In this document: positions 12,063-22,365 of the stretch, piece by piece
Position numbering within the stretch: the first letter of the stretch is position 1
Layout: each line of letters begins with the position of its first letter
Assembly (NCBI RefSeq): GCF_041956535.1
Contig: NW_027192199.1
Span: forward strand, 458,213 to 522,212
Direction of reading: 5' to 3'
Source of the DNA: Calcarisporiella thermophila CBS 279.70
Lineage: Eukaryota; Calcarisporiellomycota
Length of the DNA: 64,000 nt
Notes under the pieces: model-generated
The model's database searches: none
What the model saw: only the letters and a program-made list of their open reading frames with translations
What the model was told of the DNA's origin: nothing
Program-made: the position numbers and the translations under genes

Positions 12063-13271
12063 TCAAGCACTTACCGACTCTATTATACCAAGGGCTGACC
12101 GAGCAGCAAATGACATCAAATTTGAAATCTAAACAGGGCAAATCATTAGTAAATTCGCTAATAAAACTAGCATTTTATTATATCTATTACCTCATTGACC
12201 GATTTTCCAAGGATTGCCACATCTTCAAGTCGGCGGTCGAGGAAACGGAATGTCTCTTGGAAATCTGGAGAGCTATCTTGAGTCATGAATAGCTCTTTAT
12301 AAAAAGGTGAGATAAGGCGGTGTGGATTTTAAGGTATATTGCTTTACCTGTAGAGCTGTACACAGCCGCTAGGGTTGCTCTCTTACTATACCAATTCATC
12401 TGTTAAGAAGAGTTAGTGTTTGAATCTGAAAATTACAAATTTAGAGGTTTTACATCAGAGCTTTTATCTCCAGCTAGATACCACATGTCATCCACAAGCT
12501 TTTGCAAGTGGGTCAAAGAAGTGGCTGCTTGTGTTGGCTGTGCCATAATAGCCAGAGCCTAAACAAACGGAAGAGATTAATATATGTATTAAGGGAAATA
12601 GATGGTTGCTGAGTATACCTCTGGCCATTTTGTAATGTAAGGTCGCATCATATTGAGTCGCACCTGGCACATAAGTCGAATTTTTTCATGTGTGCGAAGC
12701 CTTAAAAAGAGATAGAGGATAATTAAAGCTGGGTTCGTCGAGATTTAGCTGTTTTACTAATGTTTTCTTACCCTTCAAGTTTTCCCTTTGCGTCCACATT
12801 CAAACGAATCCTACAGTCTTCAAGAAAATAGTTGACAAGATCGGCAGGACCTCCGGGGAACATACCGCGTGCTACCGATGGCAAACCCATACGCTCAACT
12901 GAGGTTGCCAGAGCATTTTCCCAGCCAAATTCTGGCACCAGTGAAAGAGCTGCTCTCAAAATTTCTGAAGGTTTATCATTGGGTGGGTTGATGTTCAGTT
13001 CAGAAAAACTAAAAATGTAACAAAAGTTATACTGCATTCAATTTAGTCGACAATAGCTTTACACTTAATACTTTATCTCTTCTGTCTTTTGAGCTTTTCT
13101 CTCGCTTTCCGAATTTATGGCACCACTCTCGGTGGTAGTCTGCAATTGTCTCTGCAAAAATAGTTTTTTCGATACCATAGGAAGAGGAACAATTGATCGC
13201 TTACACGCAGCAGATGAGAGCAGGAAACATCTGCTAAGTGGTCGAGAGTGAAGTGCACGGGATACTACCAT
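12063..13271 (-). CDS. COQ9: Ubiquinone biosynthesis protein COQ9
   Basis: Lipid-binding partner of Coq7 in coenzyme Q synthesis, on the matrix side of the mitochondrial inner membrane. ATG at 13271 gives a basic presequence (VVSRALHSRPLSRCFLLSSA). Exon 2 has ILRAALSLVPEFGWENALAT and GGPADLVNYFLEDCRIRL. Later exons give RLNMMRPYITKWPEALAIMA, HLQKLVDDMWYLAGDKSSD, MNWYSKRATLAAVYSSTELF, and the signature MTQDSSPDFQETFRFLDRRL. The last small exon encodes ISNLMSFAARSALGIIES and the frame stops shortly after (TGA at 12065-12063). All exon phases match once introns at about 12110-12178, 12240s-12300s, 12352-12415, 12470s, 12555-12618 and 12700-12775 are removed. Length of about 270 residues fits the family. 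Head to head with THOC5, 152 bp apart. Confidence 0.92.
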
Positions 13272-13423
13272 TTCTTACAGAGTTAATGAGAGAAAAAGTA
13301 ATATTCGAAATGGTTTAATAATCTTGTATCTAAAAATCAGTCGACATCTGTAAATTTTCATTAACTGTGGCTTGCGAAGATTTTTTACTCTCTAATCTTT
13401 TTTGCAAAGAGAGATCTAGCCAG

Positions 13424-15232
13424 ATGGCAATGGAGCCTATATCCGTGACTCCTCAACTCGACCACCTTAAGAAGCTGGCCAAAAGTTGTGAACAACTGAG
13501 AAATGTCGCAGAATCACTTATTAATATCAAAAGACATGCATGTGAATTGGATGATGATTCAGAGGTAAGATCTAAATTGAATTTATGGCTGGGGATTGAG
13601 GTGACATTGTTGGTTTTATTTTTTGTAACAGACTGAAGCGAGTCTCTTGGAGAAAATCAAGCCGCTTGTTCAACAGACCCACATGATTCAAATGACTCTC
13701 AAGCGTTTGAATCGCAAAACATTTGTTCACACGCGTAGTTCTAAACTAAGTAGCGCGGAAAAGAAAGAGCGTCTTGAAGACTTGTTTCTACGGCTACATA
13801 ACTTACGATGTGAAAAGGCACATTACCGAACCGAGATATCGAGATATCAACAAGCAGAGTATGTGTTTATTCTAATATAATTGGCGCAGTTCTCTAAGCT
13901 GAAAGCTGCCCCTTAGATATCTTTATCATGAGGTCGCATTATTACCCGAGGAAGAATTTGCCGCAGTTGCTCCTCAAGAAATGCTTAAAGAAGAAGAATC
14001 GCACCAGAGATTTCTTAATCGTTTAAAATTTGAAATGGGAGAGAGAGAAAGGTATGTCCACACACTTTGACTAGTTGATATTTTTCACTCATATATCAAT
14101 ATTTAGGCTAATAGAAGAAGTAAATCGTCTCAAAGAAGCTAAAGAGACTTTGATGAAGGAAAATAAGCAGAAAAGAGCAGAGCTGAAAAACTTGGATGAT
14201 CAATTAGACGATTATTTAGCTGTAAGTACGATACAAATCCATACAACAATTATACATTCTCGATGTTTAATTTTTTTTCTAGAGATCAAAACCGCTACAG
14301 GATGCTTTGAAGATCCCGATTTCTGCGACTCGAAAACAGCGGGACAATTCAATGCTACTACCTCGCCCACTATATGTTTTATACCGTCAAGCAGTTGGTT
14401 TCTCGGATGCATTTGGTAAATTAGATAAGGATATACGCTATTCACTACCCTTTAGCTAGACCATATCTCCTTTAGAAAACTCTGTTCGTGTTGAAATCAC
14501 TGGCGATATCTCGGCTGCAGCATCTTATGCTGAGAATCAGAAGCGTCCCATCTCTACACCAGCTCCACAGGCACTTAACTCCTCATTTATGAGTAATCCA
14601 TCTTCAGTGGTTGTGCTTGATGAAGGAGAGGGAGAAGAGACTGAGGCAGGGAAGAGACATCATGGAAAGCATTCCTCACAGACAGATAAACAAGATATAT
14701 ATCGACGTCACCCTCTTGAAGTCGTGATTTCAATACGAGATGGAGGTAAAGCCCTATTTTGCAAATTTGTGAATATAACAAGAATCCTAATATTATTTAT
14801 TCAGACTCAAGTGAGAACAAATTCATCGCAACGCTTAAGTTTTCGTATCTTATCCAGTTGAACATTGTCGTTACTGCATTATTGGCAATGGAGGGATGGA
14901 ATCCGGCGGATGAGCCGTTATGTGATCTCTTTCCAGGAGATACTGGAAAAGATTCACCAAATCCCGCAAATGCGTATTTGTTTAAAGTTGGGTGAGTTTA
15001 TATTTGCCAATAATATCTGTCATTGAACCTCTCTCACAAATTTGCTTGCAGAGATCATTTCTTTAATCCAAAGGAGGCGGGTGGCTATGCTTTCAACTGG
15101 GCACAGCGGCTCTGTGGGAATGATTTTGCTCCGCAACAACAGCAGGTAGTTCACGAAGCAGTGATGGAGCGGCCATATTTTGCAAAAGTAGTGGAGATGA
15201 TCAGAGCATATGTGAAGGAACAAAAGAAATAG
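13424..15232 (+). CDS. THOC5: THO complex subunit 5 (THOC5)
   Basis: Part of the THO/TREX complex that couples transcription to mRNA export in the nucleus. ATG at 13424 (MAMEPISVTPQLDHLKKLAK). Exons 1-4 form a long coiled coil; exon 3 has the family signature YLYHEVALLPEEEFAAVAPQ and exon 4 RLIEEVNRLKEAKETLMKEN. Then RSKPLQDALKIPISATRKQR, LLPRPLYVLYRQAVGFSDAF, ENSVRVEITGDISAAASY, a Ser/Glu-rich linker, RHPLEVVISIRDGG, and LKFSYLIQLNIVVTALLAME joined to LCDLFPGDTGKDSPNPANAY. The last exon, DHFFNPKEAGGYAFNWAQRL, ends in VKEQKK. The protein is about 470 residues, shorter than animal THOC5 (about 680) because it stops soon after the conserved middle; a real C-terminal shortening, since splice sites and stop are clean. 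Confidence 0.88.
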
Positions 15233-15544
15233 AGTGAACAAAGAAGAGGGAACGAAAAAGAATAATTTTAAGAATTAAACTCCTTGATTTGTTAATAAAA
15301 TACAGTAGAACTGTTTTTGTATATTTAATCCAGTTGAAGCAAGGAAAACTTAAATTTAAAAAAAAACCCATTTAAATATATAGCAGCACTAAAGAACCTC
15401 GTGCTTGTTGAACTGCTCAGCAAGATGTGATTTTTTGGGATGAGAGACGGATATACTCGAACGAAAGTCGTGCAAGATAATTATTTGCTCCATCTAAAAC
15501 AATACCCTATTAGTTAGAATTGCTTTGAATCCAATATTTTAAAA
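15233..15544. other. Convergent intergenic region
   Basis: 3' flanks of THOC5 (plus) and the coiled-coil gene (minus). AATAAA at about 15295; no gene seen. Confidence 0.5.
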
Positions 15545-17735
15545 CTATTCATATACTTTTTTCTCTATTCGATCTACAAGATCTTCGAGCTCTTCGACGA
15601 GCAAAGAACTTTTCAACTTGCTTCGACTTTTCAAAGTTTGATTCGTTTTGTATTCCTGAGTATAGTTATGTAACCTTTTGAGAAAAGTGAGCAAGAGATT
15701 TTTAAGCAACGGATAATTATGAATATACATTTTAAGCCGATATAATTCTTCTTCTAGTTGCCTAATAACGCGTCCGATGCCCAGATCCTCGGACTTAGTT
15801 GAGTAGTTAGTATTTCGAGGATCGACTATAATAGATAGAGATTAAAAAAGAAGATTAATATGAAAATGTATAAAAAAATATTTATGCTAGATTATACCCG
15901 AATTTCTATTTTTCCAGCCACAATTCGGGCATCTAGCTTGTTGAATAGTCTGCCTTCTAATTTTTCGTTCAAATGCAGGAATATTGAATCGTTCCTAAAC
16001 GATAAAGTTAAAAATATGAATTGTGAAAAGAAAAATATTAATCAATCTGATAAACACTTCATCAAGGGTGGGTTGTGTGAGTAACTTTTCATGAAATCGC
16101 TCCTTCTGTAATTCATCTTCAATCTCTGCTCTTCTTCGAGCACTTCGTTCTTTTGCCAGCGTATAACGAAGCTTCTAATTACAATATGTTCAGAAATTAA
16201 TAAATAGGCTTGAAGTATACCATGTAAGGATATGTAACTAACTCTCAGCGTGTGCTCCTTCTTTATTTCCCTCTGAAGCTTCTTGACCTAGAGTAAGAAT
16301 ACAATCATATTAGCGATGCCATTGTATAAACCAAAGCAATCACTATTAATTCACCTCTATCATATTCTTCCATGATTCATTCCCAGTATCATATTGATTT
16401 GTCTCTTTCCTCAGTTTCCCCATCCTACCTTCAGTCATCGCCATTTCATTATCGATTACCTGCGAATTGAGTTGCGAGTTATTTATGCCGACTGCAGGTG
16501 ATTGGTTCTGATATTCAATATAGTTTTTTCCAAAGGTTGCATGTCTAATGCCACTAGATGGTTCAGTACTCGGGTAAGGCTGATCTGGAATTCGAGAAAA
16601 GTATTTTCTCTCACTGGGTAGCCGACGATCAAGTTTTGAAAAGCCAATGGAATGGGAATCATGCAATGGCTCTTGATGTATACCCAACATAGAGCTCGCA
16701 TTTAATCGTGCGTTCAACTCAACTTTGTTCAATTGTCTACTTGGAATAGTTGTTTTGTCTTTAGCTTCTTCTGTGTGGATGTGCGCATGATACCAGCGTA
16801 ACTCCTGTTCAATCTCATTAATACGTTGTTGTGAAAGATGGAGTGACTCTTTCTCATACTCTAGCTCCTGCTTTTTGCGAAGAAGTTGCTGAACGAGAGC
16901 TTTGAAACTAGAGTGAATAATAGGTAACTCTAACATTTGTAAATCTGTACTTACACCCGGAGCCACCTATAATAGGTAGGTGTTCCCTGTCTGCAACAAC
17001 ACTCTTTTCGCTTTTCAGTGGAAGATGGTCTTGCTTTCTACTACTAGCCTCCTTATCTTCGGTATTTTGATAGGCGTCATTATTTTGAATATATTGTAGG
17101 CGTCGCGACATAGCCTCATAAAAGCTTTCACCTTTATATTTGCTATCTCCCTCATTTGAGTGAGCTACAATATCGTTACTGCAAATGCGATCAGAACTAT
17201 TGTTTTGTTCCAAATCTCCGCGCCTTGCGATTGCGATTGGGAGATGCAGCTGGGATTATAGAATAGAATTGAAAAGAAAAAAAATCATTTAATTATATAT
17301 CTTAAAATTCTCCAATTAACTAGCACTCACATAATTAGGTGTATTTTCAACAGATTGCCCTTGCTCCTCGAAGAACTCTCTAATGCTATTTCTTTTTTCC
17401 AATTCTTTAGTTTTCCGTTCTTGCGCTTTGGAATTCGTCCTCTCCATAATTTGCCGCATAAATCTAACTGTCCCATTTCTCCGTCCTATATTTTGCATAT
17501 TCCGATCTCGGCCAAGCGTTTCAGAAAGATATACTCCACTTGGTTCTGATGCACTTCGATCTGTCACTAATTGATTTTCTACGCGATCGGGATGTGAAGT
17601 AGACGTGAAAGTTTCAGATGGAGCTCGTACTAATTCCATGGTTTTATTATTATGAGAGGGATTTGCGCTAGTTATACTGATCTGTTGATAACGTTGAGGA
17701 AGAGATGTAACGTCAGATTGAAAAGTATTATTCAT
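15545..17735 (-). CDS. Coiled-coil protein of unknown function
   Basis: At least seven exons, start ATG 17735 (MNNTFQSDVTSLPQRYQQIS). The N-terminal third is Ser/Thr/Asn-rich and probably disordered, with a basic patch NGTVRFMRQIMERTNSKAQE followed by RKTKELEKRNSIREFFEEQG. The middle exon (about 16907-16350) opens with a coiled coil (LRKKQELEYEKESLHLSQQR) and then a disordered part. Further short exons supply VKKLQREIKKEHTLR and RYTLAKERSARRRAEIEDEL, and the last exon ends LEDLVDRIEKKVYE. Exons share strand and their frames join over plausible GT-AG introns. I do not recognise the family; coiled coil plus basic disordered N-terminus would suit a cytoskeletal or spindle-pole protein, but this is only an inference. 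Exact boundaries of the short internal exons (15,830-16,300) are uncertain. Confidence 0.6.
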
Positions 17736-18345
17736 TTTAAACGTTTTAAAAATGAGAGTCGAAAGTTACGCGACTATGCAGTTGATGATTAGCTGGGATT
17801 AATTTAATTTCATTGGAAATACTTTGGCATTTAATTCATACTCTGAAATCCAACTTATACTAACTACCCAAAAATCCTAATCCCGTCTTTCATAAAGCAA
17901 ACCCAACTTTTAAAAATTATAGTATTATAAAAAAGCTTATCTTCCTATTTGACCTTCATTTAGTAACATTATGAGAGGATAAGTGTTCGGATATAATATG
18001 CGATAAACATCTCTAAAAAGTAACTTGTAGAAATGATGTATGATTATAGAAATTAAATAGAATAGCGGTGGGAGTAACACCGTTACCAGTAGATTGCTAA
18101 TAAGCCTGAGAGCAGCTACTTTAGTTATAAAATAAAAGAGGAAGCTGAGTATCAGGATGATACCTTGGTATCAAGTTAATGTTAATTTTTATGATTTTTG
18201 TATTCAACTCGTTGAGAAAATGATATTGCAATTCTATACAAGTTAAATATAATATTTGTGAGATAAGTTAATGTACAGGCAAAACAGTGAAAATGTAACC
18301 ACTGAGAATAACTACAAAAATAAACTCGCATTAATATTTAGATAT
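17736..18345. other. Intergenic, AT-rich, nothing recognised
   Basis: Upstream of the coiled-coil gene and downstream of the next minus-strand gene. No open frame with coding character, no RNA gene seen. Confidence 0.5.
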
Positions 18346-19289
18346 TTAATAATATCCATTGTATCCATATACACGTTGAAGACCTAAAGCGTGATCCATC
18401 CGTCGCATCCTCTCCCTCCTTTCGCGCTGTATACGTAGTGCAGTATCAAGTGCAGCAATACGCTCTTGTCTAGTTTTGGGAGTGCTATTAGCAGTTGCAG
18501 GTTTCAAAGGAGCCATCGCCTCGGTCCGTTCATCTGCATCCAAATAACGTATATTCGCGCGACATCGTTTCTCTAGGCGTGGCGACGAAGCATCGCTTCC
18601 ATTTTCGGCCCCGTCGATAAATCGTGAAGTATCGGGGCGAGATTCTAAATATCTGAGGAGAAGGCTTTTAAGAAAATGGTAATCAGCAAGTGAATGTAAA
18701 AACTATACCTTTGGAATCCGCGTGTTTCCAATTTCTTTATAATTGACGTAAGTGATCTCCAGGGGAGTAGCCATTCCGCCAGTCGTTTTACAGCGATTTC
18801 ATAAGAGTCAGTGTTCTCATTCGGCTTCACTCTTTCCCCTAATAACAACAATGAAGGACCCTTTTATTAAATATACATATAAGATATTTCGTACTTAAAT
18901 GATAGAATTTGGCAAGAGCTCTCAACTCTTCCTCATCCCACGGCTCATTTTCCGGCTTAGTATTGTGATTGTATTTTCTGACAGAAAGAAGCATTAATGG
19001 CTCTCTGATGCTAGACTACAAAAAATGAAACCAATTAGTGAAAAAAGAATGAATCATTTTAGAAGAATGAAATAATTTACACCATCGCTATCTAATTTGC
19101 GGGATCCACTCTGAACAATGTGCCATTGTCCCGGACCTGCAGCTTCTATAAGAAATAATGTAGAACACTGAATGTTGATACTAATAGTGATCCCTACTCA
19201 CCCAGACTGCTAGATACCGGCATTAAATCTTGCGATTTAAAGTCCAGCAAAATTCCGAGGCCATCGCCATCATCTTCAGCTGTCGCCAT
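18346..19289 (-). CDS. Hypothetical protein, helical central region
   Basis: Five exons, about 235 residues, ATG at 19289 (MATAEDDGDGLGILLDFKSQ). Exons join in frame: exon 2 EAAGPGQWHIVQSGSRKL, exon 3 REPLMLLSVRKYNHNTKPEN then WDEEELRALAKFYHL, exon 4 YEIAVKRLAEWLLPWRSLTS then IIKKLETRGFQR, exon 5 ending in a charged helix (ALRIQRERRERMRRMDHALG) and YGYNGYY. The W/L pattern in exons 3-4 resembles a SANT/Myb-like or other three-helix bundle, but there is not enough to assign it. Head to head with the centrin gene, 140 bp between ATGs, suggesting a shared promoter. Confidence 0.65.
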
Positions 19290-19429
19290 TTTTTTATAAT
19301 AAAATTAAATGTGAATAATAACCTTACGCGAAAAAATTTACCTGTGACGCGTAAAAAGCTCCGTGACTTTTCTGTCATTTTTATATTTCTTTCTATTCAA
19401 TTGAATCAAGAAATTCATTTAGCCAAAAT

Positions 19430-20126
19430 ATGAACTTATATACTACCCCACGATCAAAGGCACGTAGACCTCCGCCGAAAATTGAACTTACTGAGGATCA
19501 AAAAACGATGATTCGCGAGGCGTTTGAGTTGTTTGATGGGGATAAAGATGGCGCTCTCGATTATCATGAATTGAAGGTAATAAGTTTTATCGGTGTAAAT
19601 CAGGAAAATAACATTAAAACCTGAATACTCTATAGGTGGCAATGCGTGCACTCGGTTTTGACGTGAAGAAGTCAGAAGTGTTAAAACTACTACGGGAACA
19701 CGATAAAACAGGAATGAGTTTAATGGAATGGGACGATTTCAACAGAATAAGTTGGTTTATTTCTTTTGTCTTTGGATATGCTCACATCGTGCTTATAATT
19801 CTCAACTATATTAGTGACTGAGTGGATATTGGCGAGAGATCCACTCGATGAAATTCGACAAGCATTCCGACTCTTTGATGACGATAATACAGGAAAGATA
19901 TCCATCCGAAATTTACGCCGCGTTGCCAAGGAACTCGGCGAGAATATTGACGACGAAGAATTGCAAGCAATGATTGATGAATTTGATTTAGACGAGGACG
20001 GCGAAAGTAAGTGGATGTCCTGGTCATGTATCGGCCATTCATTCCCTATTTACATATCATTTCTTCACCTTCCAAATAGTTAACGAACAAGAGTTCATTG
20101 CAATAATGACAGACGACCGGACCTAG
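19430..20126 (+). CDS. Centrin / Cdc31-like EF-hand protein
   Basis: Four exons, about 165 residues, ATG 19430. A short basic N-terminus ([20 protein letters not shown]) precedes four EF-hands. EF1 loop [12 protein letters not shown] is canonical; EF2 is shortened and lacks ligands ([16 protein letters not shown]); EF3 [12 protein letters not shown] lacks the position-12 Glu; EF4 DLDEDGEINEQE is canonical. The linker [20 protein letters not shown] and the end [11 protein letters not shown] are centrin-like. Known role: Ca2+-binding component of spindle pole bodies/centrosomes, and also of TREX-2 and nucleotide-excision-repair complexes. Two of four sites look non-functional for Ca2+. Introns at 19576-19635, 19750-19803 and 20008-20080 all keep the frame. 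Confidence 0.9.
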
Positions 20127-20454
20127 CTACACTTGCTAGCATTTTTTATCAATTTGTTTTGTATATCCATACTCTAGTTTCCTGCAAAATAAGTAAAATG
20201 CTCTTAAATTAATTGGTAATCTAAAAATTAGCCACCTATGTGTCAATTATATTAAAGTTCTTTTCCATTCATCATTTTGCCACCTTATTTAACCACCTCA
20301 CCATTTTTTTCATTTGACAAAAATTTTCAAATTCTATAAACAATTCAGCATTGATAACTTTTGAGCATTCCTGGAAGAAAAGCTTCGTGAGATCTTTCTA
20401 AAGATTGTTTTTGATATACATTCTTTTATTGAATCTACTTTTGTTATATAATTA
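20127..20454. other. Intergenic, AT-rich
   Basis: Between centrin and the CCCH locus; nothing recognised. Confidence 0.5.
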
Positions 20455-21780
20455 ATGATATATTCTACAAAGGGTAAAAGCACCTCAGAAAAAAGACAGA
20501 AGCCGCATGCTGCTAATAATCTACAAGAATCGTTAAAACTTATTAAAGGCATGTCTCTTCTGCATTAAATGATTTGTCACCACACTGGCACAGCGAAGGT
20601 TTATTCCTTCGACTATTATCTTTACTAGAGACATTCAATATTGAACCTTCGCTCGTCTCGTGCAGGTACTTTTTAATTGGTACTTGCAATCGGGGTGCAA
20701 AATGTCCTTTCTTACATGACAAGAGCATACGTGCTGAAAGTGTAATATGCCAATACTATCAAACTAATGAATGCCGCTACAGAGACCGTTGTATAGTTTG
20801 GCACACTAAATCGCCGGAGAGAACATTATCCATCAAAAATAGCTTCAATAATATAATAACTTAGAGCATGAAACCAGATCACTCTTTTCCTCTCCTGAAC
20901 TAGAAGCCAGTTAATGCTCCACTATATCCCAAATGAAGAGAAAATTTCAACCACACTCACCCAAAGCAACTTTTCTCTTGCCTTTTCCTCTTCGGTGGAT
21001 GTGGTAAAGGGAATATTTCCTGCATCTCTGACGTAGCTCTTGGATCTGGTAGAAGAGATAGAGATGGGAGATCCTGGTCTAGCCGGATCACTTTCTCCAC
21101 AATCAGAGGTCGACTTCGACTCTTATTCACATATCCTACAGATGTCGCTTAATTCATCCTTTGAAGGTGTAGTAAAGAATAAGGATCCTTGTAAACCGCA
21201 GTTGTCTAGCGACCTCTCTTCATTTGGTCAACAACTTAATAGTTCAATGCGTAATCCTCTCCCCTCTAATACAACTAGCAACATGTCTAATTCAATACTG
21301 CGCTATCACGATCAGCCATCACGATCAGCCATCACAAGAGCATTGCAAAACTAGTTTGGATGCAGCATTACTACTACTGATCCAGCTTTGATGAACTACA
21401 GCGGCTCTTATACGATGCCCTATGAGGTCCACTATTTCCATCCCGCTTCTCTATTTTACTTTGGTGCAATGTTGAATAGTGCCTTTCAAACTCCTAATTC
21501 CCCTATATCATCTGCCAAGTTTAACATGGAGGATACACTAACAAATACACTGGAGCAATATCAAATGTACTCAATTTTAGACTATTTTTACCAGGATACA
21601 TATCCACTCATGACCACCACCAACATTGCTTCTTCACAGCATAAAGACCATCAAATATACGATCTAGCCTTAGGTAGAGAATCTACATTTGTGCCTACAT
21701 CAACCACAGAGTTGCTGCTAAACAGTGCAAACTATGCTGCTGTAATTATGCTATCATTTTCAATGCATTTGCTTTATTAG
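20455..21780 (+). pseudogene. Broken CCCH zinc-finger gene (makorin-like tandem fingers)
   Basis: An intact stretch encodes two CCCH fingers, CRYFLIGTCNRGAKCPFLH and CQYYQTNECRYRDRCIVWH, both C-x7-C-x5-C-x3-H and separated as in makorin-type proteins. They follow a start at 20455 if a 44-nt intron (about 20528-20571) is removed. The frame then closes at TAG about 20862. Downstream, one other frame stays open from 20899 to 21777 and is broken only by TAG at 21034 and 21352; its Ser/Asn/Pro-rich translation (LPSNTTSNMSNSILRYHDQP, TPNSPISSAKFNMEDTLTNT) looks like a low-complexity C-terminus. There is no GT donor after the second finger to splice the two parts, so a frameshift plus two nonsense codons is the simplest reading. 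No RING domain is seen. Alternative: a short functional finger protein ending at 20862. Confidence 0.5.
21301..21333 (+). repeat. 13-bp tandem duplication in the CCCH locus
   Basis: ACGATCAGCCATC occurs twice in tandem in the stretch encoding the low-complexity tail. Thirteen is not a multiple of three, so the duplication shifts the frame just upstream of the TAG at 21352. Confidence 0.75.
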
Positions 21781-22365
21781 ATTCCCGCTAACTGGTTTAC
21801 TCTACCATCAGCAAAAACGTTTCCCAGCAGATAGCCTATATAAAGTTCAACGAGAACTTTCACTCGAAAACGCATATTACTCATTTTGACGACCACAATT
21901 GATATAAGCAGATTTTCCTAATCGCCTTTCATTTATTCCCATGCCAATATGTTTAGACTATTCATGATATACAAAGCAATATGATTTATAATTTATTGGA
22001 ATGCTTTGACATTTTGCTTTACAATTGAATTAATTACTTAAATTCAAAGAGATAATTCCCTTGGCAAATTTGTGAATTTGCGGCTTCTAAACCCGGTCAC
22101 TAATTTTTTTTTTGCTTCCAAAATGCCATTTCAACCATCGGTTTATTCTATTCTCAGAAGAATCTAATGATATAGAGGAGAGTAAAGCTTCTCCCGGTAA
22201 AATAACAAAGAGGAAATTGATGTAATAAAAGGAGGCAAAATGAAAACGTAAAGCAAATAATCAAAGCGCGTAAACAAAAAAGAAATGCGAATATGCCTCA
22301 AAAAATATTTCTAATCAATACAGTTCGCAGATTTCAAAATAAAAATATGAAAGAACTCCGCATCA
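21781..22365. other. Intergenic, nothing recognised
   Basis: AT-rich DNA between the CCCH locus and the 3' end of the ZZZ3-like gene. No RNA gene or repeat seen. Confidence 0.5.

Noticed and set aside
20899-21777. TAG read as sense codon in the CCCH tail
   Set aside because: TAG ends TRM8, mL44, THOC5, centrin and others at the expected C-termini, so the code is standard.
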